64,000 bases of DNA from positions 200,701-264,700 of the forward strand of contig NZ_PSXX01000005.1 in the NCBI RefSeq assembly GCF_002931055.1, read 5' to 3'. Both the position numbers and the translations under genes were made by a program. Shown here in pieces: positions 7,760 to 17,101 of the stretch. Position 1 is the first letter of the stretch, and each line of letters starts with the position of its first letter. Below the pieces are notes generated by a model. It worked only from the letters and a program-made list of their open reading frames with translations. It was not told the origin of the DNA and ran no database searches. This DNA is from Pseudoclavibacter sp. AY1H1. Its GTDB lineage: Bacteria; Actinomycetota; Actinomycetes; Actinomycetales; Microbacteriaceae.

Positions 7760-8803
7760 ATGGTCATGTTCCGCCCGAGCCACGACGTCGACGAGACGTC
7801 CTGGTTCGGCGAACCCAAGACCGAGCCCAAGACAGCGCCGAAGTCGCGGCGGCGGGACCGCGAGCTCTACGGCCCGGCCGCGCTCGTCGACTACGCGGCG
7901 CCGCCCGCGCCGATCCGGCAGGAGCAACCGCGCACGAGCGGTGGACTCACGGAGCTCCCCGCCGAGCCGCTGCCGCGCTTCTACACCTCAGAGACCCGGC
8001 CCGCGTCCGCAGCAGCACCGCTCTCGGCAAGCGAGGTGGGCGTCTGGCGCGCCCACGTCCCGGCCTCCGCCGAGACCGCCGCCATCGAGCTCCCGGCAAC
8101 GCGCGAGGTCGAGGCGATGAGCGCCCACCTCCTTCGAGTGCTCGCCGACTCCAACGACCGCGCGGCCTGGCTCAAAGCCCGCTCCGACGGCGTCACCGCG
8201 ACAGACGCGGCACGACTCGCGACCCCCTCCTCGGTCAAGCAGGTCGTCAAGGACAAGGTCATGGGCACCTCCTTCAACGGCAACGCGTACACCGACTTCG
8301 GCCGGCAGCGCGAGCCGGAGATCGCCAGGTGGGTCATGGAGCGCCACGGCATCCCAGCGAGCGGCCTCCTCTTCCACGCCGAAGCGTCGAAGAGCCACCT
8401 CGCGACCCCCGACGGGCTGCACTGCGACGAGGAAGGACGCATCCTCCTCGCCGAGATCAAGACCACCAACAAGGTCTGGAAGCGCATCCCCCGCTCGTAC
8501 ATGCGGCAGATCTGGTGGCAGCAGTACGTGCTCGGCGCCGAGCGCACCCTCATGGTCTGGGAGCGGCACCAGGACTTCATCGTCGTCGACCGCGAGCCGA
8601 AGTTCGTGTGGATCGACCGCGACGAGGCCGAGATCGCGAAACTCGTGACGCTCGCCAACGAGGTCCTCAAGGACGTCGAGAAGTACCGCGGTGAGTTCGC
8701 GCAGTACTCCACGGGCAACGCCGCGCCGTTCCAGGGGTATGGCAACACGCACAGCAGCAGCGACTACACGCAGTCGTTCTACGACGCCGAGACCTACGCG
8801 TAG
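7760..8803 (+). CDS. YqaJ-family (lambda exonuclease-like) nuclease
   Basis: A 347-aa protein with a poorly conserved N-terminal half (about 1-130) and a YqaJ/PD-(D/E)XK nuclease domain at about 140-300. Catalytic residues lie in REPEIARW (E about 186), ATPDGL (D about 217) and AEIKTTNK (E about 231, K about 233). Family members are phage-type recombination exonucleases, but no phage genes lie nearby, so this is probably a host repair nuclease. The ATG at 7760 is preferred because a damage-type -10 ends 6 nt before it. The upstream promoter supports a role in the DNA-damage response. Confidence 0.8.
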   Translation: MVMFRPSHDVDETSWFGEPKTEPKTAPKSRRRDRELYGPAALVDYAAPPAPIRQEQPRTSGGLTELPAEPLPRFYTSETRPASAAAPLSASEVGVWRAHVPASAETAAIELPATREVEAMSAHLLRVLADSNDRAAWLKARSDGVTATDAARLATPSSVKQVVKDKVMGTSFNGNAYTDFGRQREPEIARWVMERHGIPASGLLFHAEASKSHLATPDGLHCDEEGRILLAEIKTTNKVWKRIPRSYMRQIWWQQYVLGAERTLMVWERHQDFIVVDREPKFVWIDRDEAEIAKLVTLANEVLKDVEKYRGEFAQYSTGNAAPFQGYGNTHSSSDYTQSFYDAETYA

Positions 8804-8820
8804 CCAGCCCCACGGGAGCG

Positions 8821-8910
8821 GCTCCCTTTCCGGGGGAGTCTCCCTTTCCGGAGGAGTCTCCCTTTCCGGGGGAGTCTCCCTTTCCGGGGGAGTCTCCCTT
8901 TTCGGGGGAG
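8821..8910 (+). repeat. Five-copy 18-bp tandem repeat in 5' region of oxidoreductase gene
   Basis: Five consecutive 18-bp units of the type TCTCCCTTTCCGGGGGAG, copies 2 and 5 with single changes and copy 1 with a G at the start. Each unit can fold (CTCCC with GGGAG) and each ends in a Shine-Dalgarno-like GGGGGAG. The last copy places that motif 10 nt before the ATG at 8921. Confidence 0.95.
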
Positions 8911-8920
8911 AATGGCGCGT

Positions 8921-9922
8921 ATGACTGACGCCTCCGACCTCCAGCCCACCTCCGACACGATGCGCGCCGCCCTTGTCACGGGCATCGGCGGGCCCGAGAA
9001 GATGCAGCTCGGCGAGGCGCCTGTCCCGCTCACGCTCAACTCGGACACGCTCGTGCGCGTCAAGGCGGCGGGCGTCAACCCCATCGACGGCAAGACCCGC
9101 TCAGGTGCCGGCGCGTCGAAGGCGATCTCGAGCTTCCCCTCGACCCTCGGCGGCGAATTCTCCGGGGTCGTCGTCCGCGCCCCTTACGAGCTCGCGCCGT
9201 TCCAGCCCGGCGATGAGGTCTACGGGATGCTCCTCTTCCCGCGTTACTCCGGCGCGTACGCCGAGTACGTCTCCGTCCCGTTCATGAGCCTCGCGAAGAA
9301 GCCCGAGAACTTGTCGTTCATCGAGGCCGGCGGCGTTCCGCTCGCGGTGCTCACCGCCTGGGCCGCAGTGGTGGAGGCCGGGGGCGTCTACACCGGACAG
9401 CGGGTCCTCATCCATGCCGGCGCGGGCGGCGTCGGCCACTTCGCCGTGCAGCTTGCGAAGTACTACGGCGCCCACGTCATCACCACGGCGTCCGAGCGCA
9501 ATCACGACTGGCTGCGCGAGCTCGGCGCAGACCAGGTCATCGACTACCGTTCAGCGCGCTTCGAGGACGCCATCGCCGAGCCGGTCGACGTCGTCATCGA
9601 CCTCATCGGCAACGTGAAGGACCAGACGGGGACCCGCTCGCTGCGGGTGCTGCGCGACGGCGGAACGCTCATCAACGTGCCGACTGGCAGCTACCCGGAG
9701 CTCTTCGAGGAGGCCGCCGCCGAGAACCGCGGCATCGTCGCGTCGACCCTCAAGCTCTCGCCAGAGGGCCGAATCCTGCAGACCATCACGCAGCTCTTCG
9801 AGCAGGGCGCCCTGCAGACCCACGTCGACCGCGTCTTCCCCCTCGCCGAGGCAGGCGCCGCCCAGGAGCTCATCGCAGAGGGCCACGTGCGCGGGAAGGT
9901 CGTCCTCGACATCGACGCGTAG
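8921..9922 (+). CDS. NADP-dependent MDR-family oxidoreductase (quinone reductase-like)
   Basis: A 333-aa medium-chain dehydrogenase/reductase without the zinc ligands. The N-terminal GroES-like domain contains VKAAGVNPIDGKTR and GGEFSGVV; the nucleotide-binding fold has HAGAGGVGHFAVQLAK, the hallmark of zinc-independent quinone oxidoreductases. The Met at 8921 is chosen over the one at 8912 because the GGGGGAG ending the repeat array sits 10 nt before 8921 but touches 8912. The substrate is unknown. The repeat-filled leader suggests translation sensitive to repeat number or folding. Confidence 0.85.
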   Translation: MTDASDLQPTSDTMRAALVTGIGGPEKMQLGEAPVPLTLNSDTLVRVKAAGVNPIDGKTRSGAGASKAISSFPSTLGGEFSGVVVRAPYELAPFQPGDEVYGMLLFPRYSGAYAEYVSVPFMSLAKKPENLSFIEAGGVPLAVLTAWAAVVEAGGVYTGQRVLIHAGAGGVGHFAVQLAKYYGAHVITTASERNHDWLRELGADQVIDYRSARFEDAIAEPVDVVIDLIGNVKDQTGTRSLRVLRDGGTLINVPTGSYPELFEEAAAENRGIVASTLKLSPEGRILQTITQLFEQGALQTHVDRVFPLAEAGAAQELIAEGHVRGKVVLDIDA

Positions 9923-9943
9923 GCCGCGAGCAACCGGCCGTCG

Positions 9944-10612
9944 TCAGGCCACGCTCGCTGCGAGCTCCAGCAGGTGGGCGCGCGTGAGCGCGGCCGCCGA
10001 TGGCGCGTCCTGCGCATCGATCGCGTCGAGGATGCGGGTGTGGACGAGGTGGTCGGCGTCACTGCCGAACTCGCTGCGAAGGCGCAGCATCCCGATCATG
10101 GCCTGCCTGCTGCGGGGCGCGAAGCCCTCGAAGAGCTCCGAGAGGATCTCGTTGTGTGCCGCGGCGACGATGCTGCGGTGCAGCGCGGTGTCCGCATCCA
10201 CATGCGCCTCGATGCTCGATCGTTGCGCGTCGCGAGCATCGGCGGCCCGCCTCATCGCGAGCAGCTCCTCGCCCGTGCGGCGCTCCGCGGCGAGCGAGGA
10301 GGCCTCGACCTCGACCGCGATGCGCGCTTCGATCACCGTCTGGATATCTGCACGCAGCAGCACAGCGTCCAGGGCCTCCGGGGCGTCCAGCGCAATCACG
10401 AAGACGCCCGCGCCCTGCCTGGTGGCGAGCACCCCGCTCCCCGCGAGTTGGCGGATGGCCTCGCGAATGGTCGACCGTCCGACGCCGAGTTGGGGTGCGA
10501 GCGTCGTCTCTCCCGGGAGCTTCTGGCCGAGTTCCCACTCGCCTGCCCGGATGCGCTCGAGCAGCAGCTTGGCCGCCTGCTCGGCGAGTGGTTCACGGTG
10601 GAGGGTGCTCAT
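9944..10612 (-). CDS. GntR/FadR-family regulator with FCD domain
   Basis: A 222-aa regulator. The winged HTH is at about 8-70 (LLLERIRAGEWELGQKLPGE, then LGVGRSTIREAIRQLAGSG) and the helical FCD ligand domain at about 85-215, with D..LH and H residues (DTALHRSIVAAAHN, HTRILDAI) typical of its metal site. It is divergent from the leuA-type gene, so it probably controls that gene and itself. Upstream Met codons in the same frame are unlikely because that part is Arg-rich antisense sequence. Confidence 0.88.
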   Translation of the reverse strand: MSTLHREPLAEQAAKLLLERIRAGEWELGQKLPGETTLAPQLGVGRSTIREAIRQLAGSGVLATRQGAGVFVIALDAPEALDAVLLRADIQTVIEARIAVEVEASSLAAERRTGEELLAMRRAADARDAQRSSIEAHVDADTALHRSIVAAAHNEILSELFEGFAPRSRQAMIGMLRLRSEFGSDADHLVHTRILDAIDAQDAPSAAALTRAHLLELAASVA

Positions 10613-10635
10613 GCCCCCATCATCTCGCACTCCCG

Positions 10636-10662
10636 CAACTCGTCTACTTGTCTGAGGAGTTG
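10636..10662. promoter_or_regulatory. Candidate GntR operator
   Basis: Inverted repeat CAACTC-N15-GAGTTG in the 185-bp divergent region between the GntR gene and the leuA-type gene. It also holds ACTTGT and AGTTGT half-sites. FCD-type GntR operators are short dyads, so the fit is only suggestive. Confidence 0.35.
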
Positions 10663-10797
10663 TGGTAGCTTCTCTCGCATGCCGCGCACTCCGCTCACGC
10701 TTCTCTGCCACGGCGGGACCTCGCCTGACCGGTCCCCCGCCGTGGAGCTGAGACGCGCGCCGGTCGTCACGATCGCACGACAACCAAGGACACGACC

Positions 10798-12579
10798 ATG
10801 CACAGCAGCGCATCCCGGATCTCTCCCCCAACCGGCCCGATCCCCAACAACGCACCGCACTGGAACCGCCAGCGCCACTCGCAGATGCCATCGCACCGAT
10901 ACCGCGACGTGTACTCGCGGGTCGAGGTGCCCCTGACGGAACGCGACTGGCCCTCACGCCGACTCACGGCAGCACCACTCTGGGTGCCAGTCGATCTCCG
11001 CGACGGCAACCAGGCCCTGTCGGAGCCGATGGACCCCGACCGCAAGCGCGTCTTCTTCGAGCTCATGATCCGCATGGGCTACAAGGAGATCGAAGTCGGC
11101 TACCCCTCCGCCTCGCAGACGGACTACGACTTCGTGCGCCGCATCGCGACCACCGACATCGCACCGGAAGACGTCACCATCGTGGTGTTCACGCCAGCGC
11201 GTCGCGACCTCATCCAGCGCACGGTGGACTCGATCCAGGGCATCAGGAACCCCGTCGTCATCCACCTCTACACCGCGACGGCGCCGGCCTGGCGCGATGT
11301 CGTCCTCGGGAAGAGCAAGCAGCAGCTGAAAGAACTGATCCTGGCCGGGGGCAGAGATGTCCTCGAGCTCGCCGGCCACCTGCCGAACGTCCGATTCGAA
11401 TTCTCGCCAGAGGTGTTCAACCTCACCGAACCCGACTACGTGATCGACATCTGCGACGCCATGACAGCGCTCTGGATGGCGACCCCGGATCGGCCTGTCA
11501 TCCTGAACCTTCCCGCCACGGTAGAGGTCGCGACCCCGAACGTCTACGCGGATCAGATCGAGTACATGCACAAGCACCTCGCGAGGCGCGACTCGGTGAT
11601 CCTCTCCGTGCACCCCCACAACGATCGAGGGACCGGAATCGCCTGCGCCGAGCTCGCAGTGCTCGCAGGAGCGCAGCGAGTGGAAGGCTGCATCTTCGGC
11701 AACGGCGAGCGCACCGGCAACGTCGACATCGCAGTCCTCGCGTTGAACCTGCACGCGCAGGGCATCGACCCGATGATCGACTTCTCGGACATCGACGCGA
11801 TTCGCCGAACCGTCGAGTACAGCAACCGCCTCGAGATCCACCCGAGGCACCCGTACGCAGGAGACCTCGTCCACACCGCCTTCAGCGGGACGCACCAGGA
11901 CGCCATCAAGAAGGGACTCGCCGAGCATCGATCCCGCGCTGCGCTCGAGATGCGGGCAGAACGCGAAACCGAGTGGCGCGTGCCCTACCTGCCGATCGAC
12001 CCCGCCGACATCGGGCGCAGCTACGACGCCGTCATCAGAGTCAACTCGCAGTCAGGCAAGGGCGGCATCGCCTACCTCCTCGAGGCGGACTACGGCATCG
12101 AGCTCCCCAGACGCCTGCAGATCGACTTCGCCAGGCGCGTCCAGGAGCACACCGATACCAGCGGCCTGGAGATCGAGGCGGCACAGCTGCTCGAGCTCTT
12201 CGAGCGCAGCTACCTCCGCGTCGACACGTCCGGCGTGGAATTGCTCGACTTCAGCGTCGAAACCCGCGACGGCGTGGCATGCACGCGCATTCGCGTGAGC
12301 GTCGACGGCGTCGAGCACACCGGCATCTTCGACGAGGTCGGCCCCGCAGAGGCCGTCACCCAGCTCCTCGCCGACGCGGGCATCTCCGTCGACATACGCT
12401 CACTCCACCAGACATCGCTCGGCGCCGGCAACAGCAGCGATGCTCTGACGCTCCTGGAGTACAACGACTCGTCAGGCGCACACTGGGTCGCCGGCCGAGA
12501 CCGGTCTGTGCTGTCGGCAACCGTGCAGGCGATCCTGAGCGCTGCGCGACGCCAGCTCACAGCGCTCGAACGCGCGTAG
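10798..12579 (+). CDS. leuA: 2-isopropylmalate synthase (LeuA-type)
   Basis: A 593-aa enzyme of the HMGL-like family, full length for actinobacterial LeuA. The catalytic barrel has DLRDGNQAL (66-74), [28 protein letters not shown] for metal binding and [10 protein letters not shown]. The C-terminal part (about 440-585) is the allosteric domain. It would condense 2-oxoisovalerate with acetyl-CoA in leucine synthesis. AAGGA lies 8 nt before the ATG. A divergent GntR regulator and no other leu genes raise the possibility that this is a second, specially regulated paralogue. Confidence 0.88.
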   Translation: MHSSASRISPPTGPIPNNAPHWNRQRHSQMPSHRYRDVYSRVEVPLTERDWPSRRLTAAPLWVPVDLRDGNQALSEPMDPDRKRVFFELMIRMGYKEIEVGYPSASQTDYDFVRRIATTDIAPEDVTIVVFTPARRDLIQRTVDSIQGIRNPVVIHLYTATAPAWRDVVLGKSKQQLKELILAGGRDVLELAGHLPNVRFEFSPEVFNLTEPDYVIDICDAMTALWMATPDRPVILNLPATVEVATPNVYADQIEYMHKHLARRDSVILSVHPHNDRGTGIACAELAVLAGAQRVEGCIFGNGERTGNVDIAVLALNLHAQGIDPMIDFSDIDAIRRTVEYSNRLEIHPRHPYAGDLVHTAFSGTHQDAIKKGLAEHRSRAALEMRAERETEWRVPYLPIDPADIGRSYDAVIRVNSQSGKGGIAYLLEADYGIELPRRLQIDFARRVQEHTDTSGLEIEAAQLLELFERSYLRVDTSGVELLDFSVETRDGVACTRIRVSVDGVEHTGIFDEVGPAEAVTQLLADAGISVDIRSLHQTSLGAGNSSDALTLLEYNDSSGAHWVAGRDRSVLSATVQAILSAARRQLTALERA

Positions 12580-12598
12580 CGGCCACCGCGGAAACGCA

Positions 12599-12630
12599 AG
12601 AACGGCCCAGTCCGAAGACTGGGCCGTTCT
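12599..12630. terminator. Bidirectional terminator between leuA and rplA
   Basis: Perfect 14-bp stem AGAACGGCCCAGTC / GACTGGGCCGTTCT with tetraloop CGAA, 20 nt past the leuA stop and 50 nt past the rplA stop on the other strand. Confidence 0.9.
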
Positions 12631-12679
12631 CGCGTGGCGGATGCGGGGCATCCACCTGAGCTGTGCAGCTCGCGGCAGA

Positions 12680-13366
12680 CTAGATCGCGTTGACGTCCAG
12701 CGGGATGCCGGGGCCGAAGGTCGTCGAGACGACAGCCTTCTGGATGTAGCGGCCCTTCGAGCTCGACGGCTTGAGGCGGACGACCTCGTCGAGAGCTGCG
12801 CGGAGGTTCTCGCCGAGCTGCTCCGACGTGAACGCCGACTTGCCGACGATGAAGTGCACGTTGGAGTGCTTGTCGACGCGGAACTCGATCTTTCCGCCCT
12901 TGATCTCGGTGACAGCCTTGGCCGGGTCGGTCGTGACCGTTCCGGTCTTCGGGTTCGGCATGAGGCCACGGGGTCCGAGGACCTTACCGAGGCGTCCGAC
13001 CTTGCCCATGAGGTCAGGGGTGGCGACCGCGGAGTCGAAGTCGGTCCAGCCGTCTGCAACGCGAGCGATGAGCTCGTCGCCGCCGACCTCGTCAGCACCA
13101 GCAGCGATAGCCGCCTCTGCCTTGTCACCCGTCGCGAAGACGATGACCTTGGCCGTCTTGCCGGTGCCGTTTGGCAGGCTGACGGTGCCGCGAACCATCT
13201 GGTCAGCCTTGCGCGGGTCTACACCCAGGCGAAGAGCGACCTCGACGGTGCTGTTGAACTTGGACGAGCCGGTCTCGCGTGCGAGCTCGACGGCCTCGGC
13301 GAGACCGTAGAACTTGTCCTCGCCGATCTTCTCTGCCGCGGCACGGTATGCCTTGGACTTAGCCAT
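12680..13366 (-). CDS. rplA: 50S ribosomal protein L1
   Basis: A 228-aa L1 protein of the 50S stalk that binds 23S rRNA near the E site. Motifs are [20 protein letters not shown] at the start, [29 protein letters not shown] and the end [11 protein letters not shown]. The Met at 13366 is used because the GAAGGAG just before it is the ribosome site; the Met five codons earlier would lie inside that site. Last gene of the secE-nusG-rplK-rplA group. Confidence 0.98.
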   Translation of the reverse strand: MAKSKAYRAAAEKIGEDKFYGLAEAVELARETGSSKFNSTVEVALRLGVDPRKADQMVRGTVSLPNGTGKTAKVIVFATGDKAEAAIAAGADEVGGDELIARVADGWTDFDSAVATPDLMGKVGRLGKVLGPRGLMPNPKTGTVTTDPAKAVTEIKGGKIEFRVDKHSNVHFIVGKSAFTSEQLGENLRAALDEVVRLKPSSSKGRYIQKAVVSTTFGPGIPLDVNAI

Positions 13367-13469
13367 GTTGTTCTCCTTCAAGAGTTGCGGTTGCGAGCCT
13401 GGCCGGCTCTCCCGCGATGTTCAGTACCGCGCCCGAAGCGCGACGTGTGGTGTTGGGAGCGGGAAGGCC

Positions 13470-13901
13470 TTAGCCCTCGACCGTGATTCCCATGGAGCGA
13501 GCCGTACCGGCGATGATGCGCGACGCCATGTCGATGTCGTTCGCGTTCAGGTCGGACTGCTTCTGCTCGGCGATCTCGCGGACCTGGGCGGCGGTGAGCT
13601 TGCCGACCTTGGCCGTGTGAGGCGTCGGGGAGCCCTTCTTGACACCGGCAGCCTTCTTGATGAGCTCGGCAGCAGGAGGGGTCTTCAGGATGAAGGTGAA
13701 CGAACGGTCTTCGTACACGGTGATCTCGACGGGGATCACGTTGCCACGCTGCGACTCGGTAGCCGCGTTGTAGGCCTTGCAGAACTCCATGATGTTGACG
13801 CCGTGCTGACCGAGCGCGGGGCCGATAGGAGGAGCCGGGTTAGCGGCGCCAGCCTGGATCTGCAGCTTGATCAGACCCGAGACCTTCTTCTTGGGTGCCA
13901 T
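13470..13901 (-). CDS. rplK: 50S ribosomal protein L11
   Basis: A 143-aa L11 protein of the GTPase-associated centre. It shows [21 protein letters not shown], the [11 protein letters not shown] motif and the C-terminal RNA-binding domain ending in [26 protein letters not shown] precedes the ATG. It lies 88 bp upstream of the rplA ribosome site and 113 bp after nusG. Confidence 0.98.
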
Positions 13902-14014
13902 GTCTTTTCCTTCTTTCGATTCGAACTCCGCGCTGATGCGCGGCGCTCTCCCGGTGGCCCGGCGGTTCCGGACTCCGGTGGTTTCTGAGGGCAGCAGCCC
14001 TATTGGAGCGAGAT

Positions 14015-14944
14015 CTAGAGCTTCGTGACCTGGTCGAAGCTGAGCTCGACCGGGGTCTCGCGCTCGAAGAGCGACACGAGCACGGTGAGCTTGCCGCTCT
14101 CGGGCTTGATCTCGCTGATCGATCCGGTGAGCCCCTCGAAGGAGCCCTCCTTGATCGTGATGGTCTCGCCGATCTCGAAGTCGATCTCTGCGATGGGCTG
14201 GCGCTTCTGGAGGCCAGCCTGACCGGAAGCGTTCGCCTTCGCGGGTGCTTCAGCGACTTCGACCAGACTCTTCAGCATCTCAAATGCTTCGTTGAAGCGC
14301 AACGGGGTCGGGTTGTGGGCGTTGCCCACGAAGCCGGTCACACCCGGGGTGTGACGGACAACCGACCAGCTGTCCTCGTTGAGCATGAGGCGGACGAGCA
14401 CGTATCCGGGGATGCGGACGCGCGTGACCATCTTGCGCTGGCCGTTCTTGATCTCGACCACGTCTTCCATGGGGACTTCCACCTGGTAGATGAAGTCGCT
14501 CATGTTCATGGACTCGGTGCGCTGGTGCAGGTTCTGCTTCACGCGACGCTCGAAACCGGCGTAGGTGTGGATGACGTACCACTTGCCCGGCTTGAGGCGC
14601 AGCTCGCGCTTGAAGGTCTCGTACGGGTCGACGTCCGGGTCTTCCTCGAGAGCCTCGACCTCTTCGTCCTCGGTCGCGGCAGCCGCGGCGGCCTCTTCCT
14701 CGCTCGTGTCGATCTCGAGGACATCGTTGACGATCGCGTCGACCTCGGGGTCGACGACGTCCGCGCCTTCTCCGTCGTCGAGGTCTTCCTCGGTCACGAC
14801 TTCGTCGGACTCTTCGATCTCGTGGGCCGCGTCGAATTCTGCGTCGATGTCGCGGTCACCCTCCTGGGCCTCTACGACTTCGGAGTCCTGCTCCAGGGCG
14901 GTCTCGTAAAGACCGTTCGGGTCGGCGACGTTCGGGTCTGACAC
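14015..14944 (-). CDS. nusG: Transcription termination/antitermination factor NusG
   Basis: A 309-aa NusG that links RNA polymerase to ribosomes or Rho. A long acidic N-terminal extension (about 1-115, rich in E and D) precedes the NGN domain ([38 protein letters not shown]) and a C-terminal KOW domain ([19 protein letters not shown]). The extension is common in actinobacterial NusG. The start is GTG, with GAGGAA 5 nt upstream. Confidence 0.97.
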   Translation of the reverse strand: MSDPNVADPNGLYETALEQDSEVVEAQEGDRDIDAEFDAAHEIEESDEVVTEEDLDDGEGADVVDPEVDAIVNDVLEIDTSEEEAAAAAATEDEEVEALEEDPDVDPYETFKRELRLKPGKWYVIHTYAGFERRVKQNLHQRTESMNMSDFIYQVEVPMEDVVEIKNGQRKMVTRVRIPGYVLVRLMLNEDSWSVVRHTPGVTGFVGNAHNPTPLRFNEAFEMLKSLVEVAEAPAKANASGQAGLQKRQPIAEIDFEIGETITIKEGSFEGLTGSISEIKPESGKLTVLVSLFERETPVELSFDQVTKL

Positions 14945-15032
14945 GATTCCTCATCTCGATTCTGTGATGCTGGGCTGCTCGCCCGTTGTCGGTGGAGGCC
15001 TGTGAGCCGGTGGAGAGCTTGACGCGCTCCGG

Positions 15033-15344
15033 CTATTCCGTCGGGACCGGCGTCGCGGCCGGCTCGCTCGGGAAGAACGAGCTTCCCTGACCGAAGACCC
15101 ACGAAGCGCCCCACCCGAAGAGCAGGTCGAGCACCGTGACGAGCGCCATCATGAAGATGACGAAGACGAGCACGACGCCCGTGAACTTGAAGAGCTCAGC
15201 CCGGGTCGGGGTGACGACCTTCTTGAGCTCGCCCATGACCTGACGGAAGAAGAGAGCGATACGGCCGATGATGCCGCGCTTCGGCTCGGAGCCTCGCTTT
15301 GACTCGGCGACGTCTGTCGCCTCATCTGACTTGCTTGGACTCAC
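15033..15344 (-). CDS. secE: Preprotein translocase subunit SecE
   Basis: A 103-aa subunit of the SecYEG channel. The charged cytoplasmic N-terminus is followed by the conserved amphipathic helix FFRQVMGELKKVVTPTRAEL and a single membrane helix (LFKFTGVVLVFVIFMMALV). The C-terminal tail FFPSEPAATPVPTE is slightly long. The GTG at 15344 has GGGAG 6 nt upstream; any start further up would run into the tRNA gene. Directly followed by nusG. Confidence 0.93.
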   Translation of the reverse strand: MSPSKSDEATDVAESKRGSEPKRGIIGRIALFFRQVMGELKKVVTPTRAELFKFTGVVLVFVIFMMALVTVLDLLFGWGASWVFGQGSSFFPSEPAATPVPTE

Positions 15345-15414
15345 GCGCTCTCCCTTTCGATGGTTGAGACCTTCGATGGTGGGCCCCGTAGTGGGTGCGT
15401 TCAGCACCGAAATG

Positions 15415-15487
15415 CAGGGCGGACAGGACTCGAACCTGCAACCTGCGGTTTTGGAGACCGCTGCTCTACCAATTGAGCCACCGCCCT
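15415..15487 (-). tRNA. tRNA-Trp (CCA anticodon)
   Basis: A 73-nt cloverleaf: acceptor AGGGCGG/CCGCCCT, D-arm GCTC-N8-GAGC, anticodon stem GCGGT/ACCGC around loop CTCCAAA with anticodon CCA, T-arm GCAGG-TTCGAGT-CCTGT, discriminator G. The 3' CCA is not encoded. tRNA-Trp immediately before secE is common in bacteria. Confidence 0.97.
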
Positions 15488-15642
15488 TTGCGTGAACACC
15501 GGATGCGTGCATCCGTTCACCCTGATACCGTCTGCAGCCGTTCCATAGGGAACAGTTTCAGGCGCGGTTCAGTATGTCGCTTTCGGCAACCAGGAAAGCA
15601 TACGACAGGTGCCACACGGAAGTCCAACGCGGGCGCAACTCG

Positions 15643-15672
15643 CTGACGTGGCGTGGCCACCGGACCTAGACT
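15643..15672 (+). promoter_or_regulatory. Promoter of aminotransferase gene, leaderless type
   Basis: CTGACG-N18-TAGACT on the plus strand, with 7 nt between the -10 and the ATG at 15680. Transcription would therefore start at or next to the start codon. Confidence 0.6.
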
Positions 15673-15679
15673 CAGGGCC

Positions 15680-16891
15680 ATGGTTTCCGACTCACGTCTC
15701 TCTCCTCGCATCGCCGCGATCGCCGAATCCGCAACCCTCAAGGTCGACGCGAAGGCCAAGGCCCTCAAGGCCGCCGGCCGGCCCGTCATCAGCTACGCGG
15801 CGGGCGAGCCCGACTTCCCGACTCCGCAGCACGTGGTCGACGCCGCCCTCGTCGCCGTGAGCGACCCCAAGAACCACCGGTACACGCCGGCGCCTGGCCT
15901 GCCGGAACTCCGAGAGGCCATCGCCGAGAAGACGAAGCGCGACTCGGGCTGGGATGTCCCCGCCTCGCAGGTCATCGTCACGAACGGCGGCAAGCAGGCC
16001 GTCTACCAGGCCATCAACACCGTGGTCGGCGCGGGCGACGAGGTCCTCCTCCCCGCCCCGTACTGGACGACGTACCCCGAGGTCATCCAGCTCGCGGGCG
16101 GCACCACCGTTCCCGTGTTCGCCGGCGCCGACCAGGAGTACAAGGTCACCGTCGACCAGCTCGAAGCCGCACGCACCCCCGCCACGAAGGCGATGCTCTT
16201 CGTCTCGCCGTCGAACCCGACCGGCGCCGTCTACTCCGAGGCCGAGACGCGCGCCATCGGAGAGTGGGCCGCCGAGCACGGCATCTGGGTCATCGCCGAC
16301 GAGATCTACCAGAACCTCACGTACGACGGCGTCCGCGCGGTGTCCATCGTCGAAGCTGCCCCGGCGGTCGCCGACCGCACGATCCTGGTCAACGGCGTTG
16401 CGAAGTCGTTCGCGATGACCGGCTGGCGCGTCGGATGGATGGTCGGGCCCGTCGACGCAATCAAGGGGGCGGGCAACCTGCAGTCGCACCTCACGAGCAA
16501 CGTCAACAACATCGCGCAGCGTGCCGCGCTCGCCGCGCTCACGGGGCCCACCGAGCCCGTCGAGCAGATGCGCCTCGCCTTCGACCGCCGCCGCACGACG
16601 ATGGTCGAGGAGCTGAGCAAGGTCAACGGCTTCCGCGTGCCGACGCCGGAGGGCGCCTTCTACGTGTACGCCGACGTGCAGAGGCTCATCGGGAAGGAGA
16701 TCGAGGGGCGCCAGATCGACTCCTCGCTCGACCTCGCCGACCTCATCCTCGACGTCGCGGAGGTCGCGGTCGTGCCAGGTGAGGCGTTCGGCCCATCCGG
16801 GTACCTGCGCCTCAGCTACGCGCTCGGCGACGACGCGCTCCTCGAGGGCGTGCAGCGCCTGCAGAAGCTCTTCGCGGGCGTCGAGCTCTAG
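15680..16891 (+). CDS. Class I PLP aminotransferase (aspartate aminotransferase type)
   Basis: A 403-aa fold-type I aminotransferase. Motifs are [15 protein letters not shown] at the N-terminus, [26 protein letters not shown] (PLP-binding D and Y), and [16 protein letters not shown] holding the Schiff-base Lys; LRLSYAL near the end carries the carboxylate-binding Arg. It would interconvert aspartate and oxaloacetate with glutamate/2-oxoglutarate. The ATG at 15680 is supported by the -10 element 7 nt upstream. Alone, divergent from tRNA-Trp/secE. Confidence 0.9.
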   Translation: MVSDSRLSPRIAAIAESATLKVDAKAKALKAAGRPVISYAAGEPDFPTPQHVVDAALVAVSDPKNHRYTPAPGLPELREAIAEKTKRDSGWDVPASQVIVTNGGKQAVYQAINTVVGAGDEVLLPAPYWTTYPEVIQLAGGTTVPVFAGADQEYKVTVDQLEAARTPATKAMLFVSPSNPTGAVYSEAETRAIGEWAAEHGIWVIADEIYQNLTYDGVRAVSIVEAAPAVADRTILVNGVAKSFAMTGWRVGWMVGPVDAIKGAGNLQSHLTSNVNNIAQRAALAALTGPTEPVEQMRLAFDRRRTTMVEELSKVNGFRVPTPEGAFYVYADVQRLIGKEIEGRQIDSSLDLADLILDVAEVAVVPGEAFGPSGYLRLSYALGDDALLEGVQRLQKLFAGVEL

Positions 16892-16946
16892 CCCGCGCCG
16901 CGCGGCCCCGCGTTCGCAGCCGCGCCCGCGCATCCGCTCCCCCGAT

Positions 16947-16997
16947 TAGGCCAGTTTCACCCCATCCGGACGCTCAGGATGGGGCGAAACTGGCCTA
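16947..16997. repeat. 21-bp inverted repeat in intergenic region
   Basis: Arms of 21 bp (starting TAGGCCAGTTTCACCCCATC, ending in the mirrored GGATGGGGCGAAACTGGCCT and A) with a 9-nt spacer and one mismatch. It lies 55 bp past the aminotransferase stop and 105 bp past the stop of the convergent membrane-protein gene. It has no T tail. It may act as a terminator for both genes or be a dispersed palindromic repeat. Confidence 0.9.
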
Positions 16998-17036
16998 TTC
17001 GAGGTTCGTGGGGGCGGCGGGCGACGCGCAGGCCTA

Positions 17037-17100
17037 CGAGCGGGCGTGGGCCAGCGAGCAGGCGTGGGCCAGCGAGCGGGCGGGTCAGCGAGCGGGCGCG
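17037..17100. repeat. Short degenerate tandem repeat
   Basis: Two 18-bp units CGAGCGGGCGTGGGCCAG (second with one change), a 16-bp shortened unit and a partial fourth, ending just before the stop codon of the downstream minus-strand gene. Confidence 0.75.
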
Positions 17101-17101
17101 A

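Noticed and set aside
7760-8803. Prophage remnant, suggested by the phage-type exonuclease
   Set aside because: No integrase, structural or replication genes, and the neighbours on both sides are ordinary metabolic genes.
8821-8910. CRISPR array
   Set aside because: The five units are directly adjacent with no unique spacers and are only 18 bp long.
15415-15512. Longer SecE starting upstream
   Set aside because: The extra residues are encoded by the tRNA-Trp gene; the GTG at 15344 has a proper ribosome site.
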